Translations under genes and position numbers: made by a program
Assembly: GCA_022448955.1 (NCBI GenBank)
Contig: JAKVCU010000003.1
Coordinates: 1-64,000, forward strand
Length of the DNA: 64,000 nt
Reading direction: 5' to 3'
From: Saprospiraceae bacterium
GTDB taxonomy: Bacteria; Bacteroidota; Bacteroidia; Chitinophagales; Saprospiraceae
Shown: positions 8,944-19,041 of the stretch, piece by piece
Numbering within the stretch: the first letter of the stretch is position 1
How the letters are laid out: the number at the start of each line of letters is the position of its first letter
Notes under the pieces: model-generated
Seen by the model: only the letters and a program-made list of their open reading frames with translations
What the model was told of the DNA's origin: nothing
The model's database searches: none

Positions 8944-8987
8944 AAAACCTTAAGCGATTTGCCGAAGGCAAACCGCTTAAGGTTTTT
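8944..8987. terminator. Bidirectional rho-independent terminator
   Basis: A 13-bp outer stem (8944-8956 with 8974-8986, arm AAAACCTTAAGCG) continues inward as TTTGCC-GAA-GGCAAA, giving a very stable hairpin with A and T runs on the two sides. It serves the convergent DoxX-like gene and the PIG-L gene, which ends at 8991. Confidence 0.9.
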
Positions 8988-8990
8988 ATA

Positions 8991-11504
8991 TTATGGCCGC
9001 TGGCCAATAGAAACGAGATTGGCAAAAATACGATAAGCGCCAGGAACTCCAGCTGGTAATTCTCTAAACCAACTGTATCCTGAATAGATATAATATCCTT
9101 TTCCATATTGTGCAACTAGCAAGCCACCATTTCTTGGAGGTTCGCCAGGGTCATTGGCTGAGAGGATAGCTTCATATTGATCGTCCCACTCATTTGGGAA
9201 ATACAAACCACGTTCTTGTACCCATCCTTCAAAATCTTTTTGTGTGATTTTGTTTGGCCAGTTCAAAACGGCATGATTAGGCTTCAAAAATCTTACCTCT
9301 GCCTCTTCAACAGACACCCGATCACGTGACAATTTAATAGGATAAGGCGCTAATTCATTCATGGGTACTTTCAAACGGAAAGAAGTATTATACTGTACCA
9401 GCATGGTCCCACCATTTTTGACATAATCCATCAATTTGGATTGTTGAAATTTTAGGCGATCTATCGTGTTGTAAGCACGTACGCCCATTACTACTGCGTC
9501 AAAAGTGGCCAAATTTCCAGTTGTTATATCTTTATCCTCCAGGATAGTTACCTCATAACCCATTTGCTCCAAGCTAGAAGGAATATCATCTCCGGCTCCC
9601 ATGATATAACCAATTCTGTACCCTGCCTTTTTAAGGTCAATATTTACCACTTTTGCAGAAGCGTCTCTTACCACTGTTTGGGTAGGAATATGATCATATT
9701 CAATAATAATTAGTTCGTTCGTATAAGACTTACCATCTACTTTTGCGAGTGGTACAATGAAATCCTCGCTTTGCTCTTTAGGTGGATATAAGGTAAAAGT
9801 GAATTTTTGTTCTTCCCCTTTTCGTTTTAATTCAAAATCAATGTTGGCTGGTTCTGCTTTCCAGCCTTCGCTATGACACAATTCTAAAGTTCCACTTACA
9901 TTAGGTTTACCTGATTTAACGAGTACTTCAATTTCTTGTGGTTTTCCATCTGCATAGACATAGATTTTTTCATTCAGATTGGTGAACACAGGAGGTGTAA
10001 TTTCAAATGGACGATAAACTTCTGCATCAACGGGATCATTGCGTTTGAAAACCACGTCTTTTGTTAGCGTCATATCTTCTCCAAGTATATTTAAGCTAAA
10101 CACCACCCTGAGCTGGCGCGGAGTTTCAGGAAGCCCCCTTTGAAGTTGATCATCTACCGTATACATACCTAATTCCCACTTTTTATTTAGCCAGTAAGAA
10201 TTAGTGGTTCCTATATCCTCAGGTAATGTTACTTTTTTATAAAATTTGTAAGATTGATTATCTTCTAAATCTAGACTCAGTGTGGTATCGAAACTTACAC
10301 CTGGTACCTTAGCTTCCAAGAGTTGAGCAGCGATATTAGAGCGATTAATAAGCTCGAATGCAAGTTCTACTTCCTCTCCAGGTGTTGCGGAATAATCATC
10401 TGCTACTACTTCAAGATATAGTGCCATACAATGAGAAATCACCTCTTCCACTTCTTCTTGCTTCACCCTCTTCCAGTAACCCTCAGGTAGTTGTTTAATG
10501 AGTTGGTAGGCTTTAACCAATTGAGGTACACTCGCTGCAGGATCAGAGAAATTATACTGCTCTTCTACTGCTTTTAAAATTTTGCCGATCGCTGCTCCCC
10601 CTTCTACTCGAGTCCAAGTCGTATTAATACCATCGAATAAATTCTCTTTATCTTCTGGTAGGTCACCATTGATTAATTCAAGGTACTCCGATTGAGAACC
10701 TCTTGTCCCTGTAGAACCAAAACCTTGCGATTTGTGCATACTGCGGCTTGCAGCAGCAATTTCTGTATTTGATTGACCAAGTAATGGGTAGTAAACGCCA
10801 ATATCTACACTCATCAATTTAGACTTATCTGCTTTTGCAAAATTTTCTCTACTTCCGTAAAACCACCAAGAAGTATTAAAAAACTGACGACGTGGTTGCC
10901 ATTCATCAAGCCATTGAAGTTGTTCAGGATAAACAGAACGATCACCAGCCATATTGAATGCGCGCTCAGAAAGCATTGCAGATGCAGTATGATGGCCATG
11001 CGTTCTACCTGGTGTGCGATGGTCGAAGCGATTGACAATAATGTCTGGTTGCCATTTGCGGATTGCCCAGATCACATCAGCCATTACTTCTTTTTCATTC
11101 CAAATTTTTAGTGTTTCATCAGGATGTTTGGAATAACCAAAGTCATTGGCACGCGAAAACATTTGAGAACCACCATCTGTATGACGAGCTGCCAGAAGCT
11201 CTTGGGTACGAATGACACCCAATAATTCGCGGATTTCAGGCCCAACTAGGTTTTGGCCTCCATCCCCTCGAGTTAGAGAGAGGTAAGCGGTATTGGCTTT
11301 CACTTCATTTGCTAAATAAGCAATTAATCTAGTATTTTCGTCATCAGGGTGAGCGGCCACATATAGTGCAGAACCTAAGAAGTTTAATTTTTGAATAGAG
11401 TGATAAATTTCGGCGGCATTGGGTTTTTCAGGCTGTTGTGCTACAGCCGTTGTAAGGAATCCCAAACACAAAACCATCCAAAATATCTTGTAACTGATTT
11501 TCAT
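8991..11504 (-). CDS. Secreted PIG-L/LmbE family deacetylase with C-terminal amidotransferase-like domain
   Basis: An 837-residue exported protein. Residues 1-22 form a signal peptide. The PIG-L domain begins with the zinc-binding AHPDDE motif at 51-56 and includes a downstream HHTAS histidine pair; the family removes N-acetyl groups from sugars. A beta-rich middle section (about 370-600) looks like an NPCBM or Ig-like module. The last 200 residues (GYIMGAGDDIP onward) have an alpha/beta layout similar to ThuA or class I glutamine-amidotransferase-like domains. This architecture is common in Bacteroidota, probably in glycan salvage. The gene stands alone and ends at the shared terminator 8944-8987. 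Confidence 0.85.
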   Translation of the reverse strand: MKISYKIFWMVLCLGFLTTAVAQQPEKPNAAEIYHSIQKLNFLGSALYVAAHPDDENTRLIAYLANEVKANTAYLSLTRGDGGQNLVGPEIRELLGVIRTQELLAARHTDGGSQMFSRANDFGYSKHPDETLKIWNEKEVMADVIWAIRKWQPDIIVNRFDHRTPGRTHGHHTASAMLSERAFNMAGDRSVYPEQLQWLDEWQPRRQFFNTSWWFYGSRENFAKADKSKLMSVDIGVYYPLLGQSNTEIAAASRSMHKSQGFGSTGTRGSQSEYLELINGDLPEDKENLFDGINTTWTRVEGGAAIGKILKAVEEQYNFSDPAASVPQLVKAYQLIKQLPEGYWKRVKQEEVEEVISHCMALYLEVVADDYSATPGEEVELAFELINRSNIAAQLLEAKVPGVSFDTTLSLDLEDNQSYKFYKKVTLPEDIGTTNSYWLNKKWELGMYTVDDQLQRGLPETPRQLRVVFSLNILGEDMTLTKDVVFKRNDPVDAEVYRPFEITPPVFTNLNEKIYVYADGKPQEIEVLVKSGKPNVSGTLELCHSEGWKAEPANIDFELKRKGEEQKFTFTLYPPKEQSEDFIVPLAKVDGKSYTNELIIIEYDHIPTQTVVRDASAKVVNIDLKKAGYRIGYIMGAGDDIPSSLEQMGYEVTILEDKDITTGNLATFDAVVMGVRAYNTIDRLKFQQSKLMDYVKNGGTMLVQYNTSFRLKVPMNELAPYPIKLSRDRVSVEEAEVRFLKPNHAVLNWPNKITQKDFEGWVQERGLYFPNEWDDQYEAILSANDPGEPPRNGGLLVAQYGKGYYIYSGYSWFRELPAGVPGAYRIFANLVSIGQRP

Positions 11505-11769
11505 AGAGCAAGGTTTTCTTTTCCATTAAAAGCCTAAACAGTAAGCTTAGTTCAAAGTGACTACAAATATATTGAAGTACTTTTGTTTTCCAGTTTTTAA
11601 TTGGTTAATATCATTTGTTACGGACATCTATCAAAATGAAGTATGACATTCTTGTGTTATAATCGAACTATTTTGAATTAGCCTTCGTTAGCCATGCCAC
11701 ATAACGTCATTGTTCATTATCTTCGCGGAAAATGAGTGCAACTCCTTTCGTGAGTTAAAATAAAGAGAT

Positions 11770-13887
11770 ATGAGTGAAAAGAAATATTTAATAACATCAG
11801 CACTGCCGTATGCCAATGGGCCATTACACCTGGGGCACCTTTCAGGTGCTTATTTACCCGCTGATATTTATGTGCGCTATCTTCGACTATTAGGTAAAGA
11901 TGTTGTTTGGGTTTGTGGTTCGGATGAACATGGCGCTGCCATAACGATTAGAGCAAAAAAAGAAGGTATTTCTCCTAAAGAAATTATTGATAAATACCAC
12001 GAGTTAAACAAAAGTAGCTTTGAACGACTAGGTATTTCTTTTGATCATTATCATCGTACGAGTGCACAATTACACCATGAAACTGCTCAAGAATTTTTCA
12101 CTAAGCTGTATGAGAAAGGGGATGAGTTTGAAGAGCAAAGTATTGATCAATACTATGATGAAGGCTTTGATCAGTTTTTAGCAGATCGTTATATTGTTGG
12201 TACTTGCCCACGTTGTGGTCATGACGAAGCTTATGGTGATCAATGCGAAAATTGTGGTTCTGATTTATCGCCAACCGAATTAATTAATCCTCGTTCTACC
12301 CTTAGCGGGAAATCACCTGTTCTTAGAACTACCAAACACTGGTATTTCAAATTAAATAAGCATGAAGATTGGCTGCGCCAATGGATTGATGAAGGTCAAT
12401 TGGATGGCGTGCAACACCATGATGCTAAAGAATGGAAAAAGCATGTGGTAGGACAGTGTCTTTCCTGGTTGGACAATGGCTTGCAACCAAGAGCGATCAC
12501 TAGAGACCTAAGCTGGGGGATTCCAGTACCTGTGGAAGGTGGAGCAGGCAAGGTATTATATGTTTGGTTTGATGCACCCATTGGTTATATCTCTTCTACC
12601 AAGCAATGGGCATTAGATAATGGCAAAGATTGGGAGGCTTACTGGAAAGGAGATGATGTAGAATTGATTCACTTTATTGGTAAGGATAATATTGTTTTTC
12701 ACTGTATTGTATTTCCTGCAATGCTAAAGGCTTATGGCGACTTCGCATTACCTAAGAATGTTCCGGCAAATCAGTTTTTAAACTTTGAAGGCCAGAAATT
12801 CTCTAAATCTCGTGGTTGGGGAATTGAGCAACATAAGTATTTGGAAGAATTTGCTGATTTTCCTAACAAAGAAGATGCTTTACGTTATACACTTATTCGG
12901 AATCTTCCAGAAAATAAGGATAGTGATTTTAGATGGGATGATTTTGAAGACCATCACGATAAAGAGTTAGTAGGAAATTTAGGTAACTTCCTAAATAGGG
13001 TAGTCGTATTGACCAATAAATATTACGAAGGAGTCATTCCTTCTCCAACTAACATTCCTACGGATAAGCTAGCCGAAGCTTATCAGATTGCTCAGCGTAT
13101 AAGCTCAGAAGTGGAGACCTTTGGCTTCAAAGCGGCTATTTTGAGCTTAATGGAATTATCATCTTGGGGGAATACTTACTTACAAGACGTTTCTCCATGG
13201 AAAATATGGAAGACCGACCCTGAAAGTGAAAAAATTAAGGAATGCATGTTCGTATGTGCACAGGTCGTAGGGCTGTTAAGTATACTTTCAGAACCGTTCC
13301 TTCCATTCACCGCACCAAAAATTCGCAGGATTCTAAATCTTGGTAGTACTGAAAATGGGGATTTAGCAGTGGTTTTAGCGAAAGCGAAAGCAAATGAAGC
13401 CATCATAGAAGCGGGACATCAGATGAATAAACCCGAGTTATTATTTGCGCAAATTAATGACCGTAAAGACCATAGTAGAAAGGAAATTGTTGATCGCCAA
13501 AGAGCTAAATTGGAAGCTATTTTGGCCCAAGAAAAAGCAAATGAACGCGAACCCATTAAGGATACGATCCAGTTTGACGATTTTACAAAATTGGATCTAC
13601 GTACGGGTACTATCACAGCTGCCGAGAAAATTCCTAAGGCGAAAAAACTGCTGAAACTAACCGTTGATTTGGGTATAGAAGAACGCACGGTGGTTTCTGG
13701 TATTGCAGCCTTTTTTAAAGCAGAAGAAGTAGTTGGAACCCAAGTAGTACTGGTTGCCAATCTTGCTCCAAGAAAGCTGAGAGGGGTAGAATCACAAGGA
13801 ATGATCTTAATGGCAGAGAATGAAAAAGGAGAGCTGGGTTTTGTAAGCCCGCAAGAAGGAATGGGAAATGGCTTTGTTGTAAAATAA
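11770..13887 (+). CDS. metG: Methionyl-tRNA synthetase
   Basis: A 705-residue class I aminoacyl-tRNA synthetase charging tRNA-Met. The HIGH motif appears as HLGH (20-23) and the KMSKS loop as KFSKS (about 342-346). A zinc knuckle with the pattern CPRCG then CENCG lies near residues 145-165. The anticodon-binding helical domain follows, and the final 110 residues (from about LDLRTGTITAAEKIPKAKKL) are the EMAP/Trbp111 tRNA-binding domain that dimerises the enzyme. Full length, with no missing motif. It stands alone, with no good terminator visible behind it. Confidence 0.97.
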   Translation: MSEKKYLITSALPYANGPLHLGHLSGAYLPADIYVRYLRLLGKDVVWVCGSDEHGAAITIRAKKEGISPKEIIDKYHELNKSSFERLGISFDHYHRTSAQLHHETAQEFFTKLYEKGDEFEEQSIDQYYDEGFDQFLADRYIVGTCPRCGHDEAYGDQCENCGSDLSPTELINPRSTLSGKSPVLRTTKHWYFKLNKHEDWLRQWIDEGQLDGVQHHDAKEWKKHVVGQCLSWLDNGLQPRAITRDLSWGIPVPVEGGAGKVLYVWFDAPIGYISSTKQWALDNGKDWEAYWKGDDVELIHFIGKDNIVFHCIVFPAMLKAYGDFALPKNVPANQFLNFEGQKFSKSRGWGIEQHKYLEEFADFPNKEDALRYTLIRNLPENKDSDFRWDDFEDHHDKELVGNLGNFLNRVVVLTNKYYEGVIPSPTNIPTDKLAEAYQIAQRISSEVETFGFKAAILSLMELSSWGNTYLQDVSPWKIWKTDPESEKIKECMFVCAQVVGLLSILSEPFLPFTAPKIRRILNLGSTENGDLAVVLAKAKANEAIIEAGHQMNKPELLFAQINDRKDHSRKEIVDRQRAKLEAILAQEKANEREPIKDTIQFDDFTKLDLRTGTITAAEKIPKAKKLLKLTVDLGIEERTVVSGIAAFFKAEEVVGTQVVLVANLAPRKLRGVESQGMILMAENEKGELGFVSPQEGMGNGFVVK

Positions 13888-14020
13888 AACTGGATTACTT
13901 TTTTTGGGCAGTGTCAATGATTGAAGGCTGCCTTATTTACATTCATTACTCAATTGGCTCTAATAAGCGTAAATAGAAGGTTAATTCTGCAATAGATTCT
14001 TTTATTTATGCATCTTTAAA

Positions 14021-14028
14021 TATTTTTG
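14021..14028 (+). promoter_or_regulatory. Bacteroidota -7 promoter box upstream of lnt
   Basis: TATTTTTG followed by CC matches TAnnTTTG and ends 22 bases before the GTG start at 14051. The -33 element is weak. Confidence 0.5.
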
Positions 14029-14050
14029 CCGTTCATTAATTCGGTTTCTG

Positions 14051-15838
14051 GTGAAAAAACGCTTACCATATATTCTTGGGCTTGGTTTTTTGATTGTTTT
14101 AGGAATAACTACGACGAGCATGTATCTTCGCTCACAAGAGGAGCTATTGTGGGCTTATCGACCTTTGTTCTTTTTCTTGTCTCTTTGGGGATTAATTATG
14201 AGTATAGGTTATTCCTATTTGTCAAAATTGCCCAATAAGGCCCGTCTCCTTGGACTTTCAACACTCAGTGGTGTATTATTGGGCGTTGGTTTTCCAGATC
14301 TTATCCCTGTTCCTTTTTTGATGTTCATAGGCTTTATTCCGCTCTTGCTGGTTGAAGATGAAATTAGTAAACAACAACCGAAACGAGCGGGCTGGCAAGT
14401 TACCAAATTTGCCTTTCACACATTTGTGGTTTGGAATATCATCAGTACCTATTGGGTGGGAAATGCAGCACTAGGCGGTGGTTTTTTTGCTATATGGGTG
14501 AATGCAGCCTTGATGTGTATTCCTTTTTTGTTATTTCACTTGACAAAAAGAGCCACACCAAAGTTGGCAAACATTTCTTTTATTGCCTATTGGTTTAGTT
14601 TTGAATACATACATTTGAATTGGGACCTGACTTGGCCTTGGTTGACCCTTGGTAATAGCTTTGCAGAATATCCTTCTTTGGTGCAGTGGTATGAGTTTAC
14701 GGGTGTTTTTGGGGGTGGTTTATGGATTTTGGCAATTAATGTGTGGGGCTATCAATTGTATCAACACTATAAAGTAGAGCGGCAAATAGCTAGAGGATTG
14801 GCTTCACGTATTGGTATTACCCTCATCTTACCTATGGTTATTTCATTAGTAATGTATTATAACTATGAGGAACAAGGGGAAGATGCAAGTGTGGTGGTCG
14901 TACAGCCCAACTACGAACCACATTATGTGAAATTTAAGATACGTGAAAAGGATCAAGTCCAGCATTTTCTGAATCTGTCGGAGCAAAAACTAGATGAGAA
15001 TACGGATTATCTAGTTTTTCCAGAGAGTAGTTTCGGTACGTCTAGGTATGTTCGAATTAATACCATTGACCGTCATCGTTCGATTCGTACTTTAAAAGAG
15101 TTTGTAGCGAAATACCCCCAGCTGAATATTGTTTCGGGGATCAATGCCTACTATGATTTTGGTCCTAATGAAGCATTTTCAGATGCTGTAAGAGGACGTA
15201 AAAGTGGAAGCAAAACCATATTTTACGAAACACTCAACTGTGGCATTCAAATTAATGCTGCATCAGATACTATTCCTATTTATAAAAAGTCAAAATTGGT
15301 ACCTGGTCCAGAAAATTTCCCTTTCCAAGCACTTTTATTCTTTATGAAGCCACTTGTGAAAAAATTGGGTGGTACAACCGCTGGCGTAGGCTCGCAAGAA
15401 AATAGAGATGCCTTCGAAAGTACGAGTGGAAAGGCAGCACCTGTTATTTGCTATGAATCCGTTTTTGGGGATTACTTCAGAGGTTATATTTTAGCAGGAG
15501 CTGATTTGGCATTCATCATGACAAATGATGGATGGTGGGATAATACCGCAGGTCATCGTCAGCATTTGTTATTTGGTGCGTTACGAGCAATTGAAACAAG
15601 AAGAGCTATTGCACGCTCTGCCAATACCGGAATTTCTTGCTTTATCAATCAAAGAGGAGATGTGTTACAAGCAACTAATTATGACGAGGCAGCAGTCATC
15701 CGTCAAAATTTAAAGAAAAATAAAAAGATCACGATCTATGTTCAATGGGGTGATGCGATAGCAAGAATAGCCCTTTTCCTTTCCATGTTATTACTCGTAA
15801 ACTTATTTGTAAAGAGTAGAATGAAAGAAGAGCAGTAA
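14051..15838 (+). CDS. lnt: Apolipoprotein N-acyltransferase
   Basis: A 595-residue inner-membrane enzyme that adds the third acyl chain to the N-terminal cysteine of lipoproteins. The first half holds six to eight membrane helices; the periplasmic half is a nitrilase-like domain with catalytic Glu325 (VFPESS), Lys in KKSKLVPGPENFP and Cys467 (VICYES). A final hydrophobic helix ends the protein. The start is GTG at 14051, supported by the basic KKR just before the first helix and by the promoter box 22 bases upstream. The protein is longer than E. coli Lnt (about 510 residues), with extra N-terminal helices. The leftward porX gene lies beyond a short convergent gap. Confidence 0.93.
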   Translation: MKKRLPYILGLGFLIVLGITTTSMYLRSQEELLWAYRPLFFFLSLWGLIMSIGYSYLSKLPNKARLLGLSTLSGVLLGVGFPDLIPVPFLMFIGFIPLLLVEDEISKQQPKRAGWQVTKFAFHTFVVWNIISTYWVGNAALGGGFFAIWVNAALMCIPFLLFHLTKRATPKLANISFIAYWFSFEYIHLNWDLTWPWLTLGNSFAEYPSLVQWYEFTGVFGGGLWILAINVWGYQLYQHYKVERQIARGLASRIGITLILPMVISLVMYYNYEEQGEDASVVVVQPNYEPHYVKFKIREKDQVQHFLNLSEQKLDENTDYLVFPESSFGTSRYVRINTIDRHRSIRTLKEFVAKYPQLNIVSGINAYYDFGPNEAFSDAVRGRKSGSKTIFYETLNCGIQINAASDTIPIYKKSKLVPGPENFPFQALLFFMKPLVKKLGGTTAGVGSQENRDAFESTSGKAAPVICYESVFGDYFRGYILAGADLAFIMTNDGWWDNTAGHRQHLLFGALRAIETRRAIARSANTGISCFINQRGDVLQATNYDEAAVIRQNLKKNKKITIYVQWGDAIARIALFLSMLLLVNLFVKSRMKEEQ

Positions 15839-15954
15839 AGCTGTATACAAGAGAGAGAGTGCTTGATCATAAAATCATCCACTCTCACTCCCAAGTTATA
15901 AACTCGCACTGTCACAATTTCTCCCCCTCATAAAATTACACTGTCCCAAACTCC

Positions 15955-17508
15955 TTACTTAGAGCGCAACTTCACGACAGGGCAAATCATCTCTTCCAGA
16001 GAAATTCCTCCGTGTTGGAAAGTATTTCTGTAATAGTTATTGTAATAATTATAATTGTTAGGGTATAAGAAGAACTTATCTTCCTTAGCAAAAATGAAAG
16101 TCGAGCTGACATTCGGTCTAGGTAAGAAAGCTTTATGTGGATTTCTTACTTCCAAGACATCATTTCTTTTATAGTTAAGGTTACGTCCCACCTTGTAGCG
16201 TAGATTAGTTGTTGTTTCGCGATCACCGATCACTTTTGATGGATGGTTTACTCTAATCGTACCATGATCTGTAGAAATAAAGAGTTGTACATCGCGTTCT
16301 GCTATTTTTTGTAAAGCAGACCAGAGGGGTGAATTTTTGAACCAAGATAGTGTAAGCGAGCGATACGCTTTTTCATCACCTGCCAATTCCTTTAGTACTT
16401 CCATCTCTGTACGAGCATGAGAAAGCATATCGATAAAATTATAGACCACTACAGTCAAATCATTGTGCAGGTAATCTAAGATATTATCGTTCAATAGCTT
16501 TGCATGGTGAACATTCGTAACTTTTATATAGTCAAAACGAATCGGATGGCGGAAAGTACGTCTGATCTGTTCGTCTAATAAATCTTTTTCGTGAAGATTT
16601 TTTCCACCTTCTTCGTGGTCGTTTTTCCACCATTTTTTATAGTGCCTTTCAATTTCGCTAGGCATCATTCCTGCGAAGATAGCATTCCGGCTGTACTGGG
16701 TAGAAGTAGGTAATATACTGTAAAAGTAGTCTTCCTCTTCAGTTTTAAATAGTTCATTAACAATGGGCTCTAGGATTTTCCATTGATCATAACGCAAGTT
16801 GTCCAGCAATAAGAAAACGGTGGGAATTTCATGATCCATTTTTGTAAAAATCTTCTGGCGCATCAGATTATTTGACATGACTGGGCCATTATCTTTTTCT
16901 AACCAGCGTAAGTAGTTTTTTACAATGTATTTTGAAAACTCTGTATTGGCTTCACTCTTTTGCATGGATAAGATATCGGCCATTTCTGTCGAATTGGCCT
17001 CATCAATACGGATTTCCCAATTGATAATCTTCCGATAAACATCTGCCCACTGTTCAAAATCTAAGCCACTGTTGATTTCCATAAAGATTTGACGAAAGTC
17101 TTGCTGATAGTCATTAGCCGTTTTTTCTCTGACTAGAGTATCCGTCTTTATGATTTTTTTGAGGCTTAGTAGGATCTGATTAGGATTAACAGGCTTGATA
17201 AGGTAATCCGAGATTTGTGCTCCGATGGCCTCTTCCATTACATTTTCTGCTTCATTTTTTGTGATCATCACCACGGGGATTTGTGGGAATTCACTTTTAA
17301 TTTTGGCTAAAGTTTCCAAACCGGTAATACCGGGCATACTTTCGTCCAAGAATATTACATCAATATCATTATTCTCTTCACATTCTTCAATGGCGTCATA
17401 GCCATTGGTTACTTCAATAACTTCATATCCCCTCTTGCGAAGGAACATCAATTGAGGCTTTAATAAATCGATTTCATCATCGGCCCAAAGAATTGTAATT
17501 TTTTCCAT
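15955..17508 (-). CDS. porX: PorX, response regulator with PglZ phosphatase domain (T9SS regulator)
   Basis: A 517-residue two-part protein. Residues 1-125 are a receiver domain with acidic cluster ADDE (9-12), phospho-acceptor D55 (IFLDESMPG) and conserved lysine in LIKPVNP. A helical linker follows, and residues from about 205 form a PglZ, alkaline-phosphatase-like domain with FLLLDNLRYDQW, the nucleophile region ILPTSTQYSRNAIF and STDHGT metal ligands. This architecture is that of PorX, which with the kinase PorY controls T9SS and gliding genes; the PglZ domain has been shown to act on cyclic and linear oligonucleotides. The sensor kinase gene is not in the window. The gene converges with lnt and stands alone. 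Confidence 0.94.
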   Translation of the reverse strand: MEKITILWADDEIDLLKPQLMFLRKRGYEVIEVTNGYDAIEECEENNDIDVIFLDESMPGITGLETLAKIKSEFPQIPVVMITKNEAENVMEEAIGAQISDYLIKPVNPNQILLSLKKIIKTDTLVREKTANDYQQDFRQIFMEINSGLDFEQWADVYRKIINWEIRIDEANSTEMADILSMQKSEANTEFSKYIVKNYLRWLEKDNGPVMSNNLMRQKIFTKMDHEIPTVFLLLDNLRYDQWKILEPIVNELFKTEEEDYFYSILPTSTQYSRNAIFAGMMPSEIERHYKKWWKNDHEEGGKNLHEKDLLDEQIRRTFRHPIRFDYIKVTNVHHAKLLNDNILDYLHNDLTVVVYNFIDMLSHARTEMEVLKELAGDEKAYRSLTLSWFKNSPLWSALQKIAERDVQLFISTDHGTIRVNHPSKVIGDRETTTNLRYKVGRNLNYKRNDVLEVRNPHKAFLPRPNVSSTFIFAKEDKFFLYPNNYNYYNNYYRNTFQHGGISLEEMICPVVKLRSK

Positions 17509-17689
17509 TTATATTAATAATAATGTTGAAGTAATTGTATTCTTATCTTTCACTTAACGATTCACATCTGAAAATCAGTTATTTTTGTATTTGAATGAAC
17601 TGAATACAAACAATTTAACTGTATTCCGATGTTAAAGCTACGAGAATGGTAAGTTCTCTGAATATAGAAAGAAAGTTTGACCAAGCCTT

Positions 17690-18937
17690 ATGAACAAGAA
17701 GAAAATTTTGAATGATCCTGTATACGGCTTTGTGAATGTTCCTTATGGTATCATTTTTGACTTAATGGAGCATCCATATTTCCAAAGACTAAGACGTATC
17801 AAACAACTTAGTCTTACCCACTATGTTTATCCAGGTGCCTTACATACTCGTTTTCATCATGCGCTTGGCGCCTTACACTTGATGACACAAGCAATAGAAA
17901 CCCTACGCTCAAAAGGCACAGCAATAACCGAAGAGGAAGCTAAAGCAGTTTCTATCGCTATTTTGCTTCATGACATTGGGCATGGTCCTTTTTCTCATAC
18001 GCTAGAAAATACCTTGATTAATGTTACGCACGAAGAGCTCTCTGTATTGTTTATGGAAAAGTTAAATGTTGAATTTAGTGGTGCTTTGTCTATGGCATTA
18101 GACATTTTTAGGAATGATCATCCCAAAAAATTTCTTCATCAACTGGTTTCTAGCCAACTAGATATGGATCGGATGGATTATCTTAATCGGGATAGCTACT
18201 TTACGGGCGTTCACGAAGGTGTCATTGGTTATCATCGACTAATTAAGATGTTAGCCGTACATAAGGATGAATTGGTAATCGAAGAAAAAGGTATATATTC
18301 TATTGAAAAATTTTTAGTGGCTCGGCGCCTAATGTATTGGCAGGTTTATTTACATAAAACAGTCTTATCTGCGGAGTTGATGCTTATTCAAGTGCTGAAT
18401 TGGGCAAAGTATCTAGTTCGTGCAGGCTGGGATCCAATGATTGCATCTCCTGCTATGCGTTTTTTTCTAGAAAATACATTAGATTCTTCCTATTTAGAAA
18501 GTAATCCTGATATACTTTTAAGCTATTTTGCTGAATTAGATGATATTGATATTATTTCAAGTATAAAAACATGGGTAGGTGCGGAGGACCCGTTTCTTGC
18601 CTTTTTATCCAAAAAGATAGTGGATCGACAACTTTATCGATTAGATTTCAGCAATCTTCCTTTTGAACCTTCTTACAAAACCACGCTAAAGGAAAAAATA
18701 GCAAACTGGAACCCTTTTAATGAGGAAGTTTTTCCTTTTTTGTTTATAGAGGGCCAGGAGTCCAATAGCGCATACAGCACATCCAAAGACGAAATCAAAA
18801 TTTTATTTAAAAATGGTATGGTAAAACCTATGTCTGATTCTATGGACTATGGTATTCAATCCAAGAATTTTGTAAAACATTATCTATGTTATCCCAAAGA
18901 AATTTTGAAAGCCTCAAAGATTAAGAGCTTACACTAA
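17690..18937 (+). CDS. HD-domain phosphohydrolase (SAMHD1/dGTPase-like)
   Basis: A 415-residue cytoplasmic HD-superfamily protein. The metal-binding pattern is seen as FHHALG (H56/H57), HDIGHG (H94, D95, H98) and a later Asp in SQLDMDRMDYLNRDSYF. This N-terminal arrangement, including RLRRIKQLSL before the first histidine, is typical of the YdhJ/SAMHD1 group, which hydrolyse deoxynucleoside triphosphates or related nucleotides. The substrate here is unknown. Length is normal for the group. The upstream 180 bases separate it divergently from porX. Nothing links it to a defence island. Confidence 0.88.
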   Translation: MNKKKILNDPVYGFVNVPYGIIFDLMEHPYFQRLRRIKQLSLTHYVYPGALHTRFHHALGALHLMTQAIETLRSKGTAITEEEAKAVSIAILLHDIGHGPFSHTLENTLINVTHEELSVLFMEKLNVEFSGALSMALDIFRNDHPKKFLHQLVSSQLDMDRMDYLNRDSYFTGVHEGVIGYHRLIKMLAVHKDELVIEEKGIYSIEKFLVARRLMYWQVYLHKTVLSAELMLIQVLNWAKYLVRAGWDPMIASPAMRFFLENTLDSSYLESNPDILLSYFAELDDIDIISSIKTWVGAEDPFLAFLSKKIVDRQLYRLDFSNLPFEPSYKTTLKEKIANWNPFNEEVFPFLFIEGQESNSAYSTSKDEIKILFKNGMVKPMSDSMDYGIQSKNFVKHYLCYPKEILKASKIKSLH

Positions 18938-19041
18938 ATAATTACCTAATTTTCATTCAATACAACTATTGTTGGGATAAAAGGGTTAACAAGTAGTCCT
19001 AATTATTTGATCGGATTTTTGAAGAAATAATTGTCACTTAG

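Noticed and set aside
15855-15886. Hairpin GAGAGTG/CACTCTC between lnt and porX as a terminator
   Set aside because: The stem is short and no T run follows on either strand, so I do not claim it.
15955-17508. PglZ domain as part of a BREX defence system
   Set aside because: The protein has a receiver domain and the PorX layout, and no BREX genes (brxL, pglX, brxC) are nearby.
17690-18937. HD phosphohydrolase as an anti-phage dNTPase
   Set aside because: It has no defence neighbours and resembles housekeeping YdhJ-type proteins; nothing in context supports defence.
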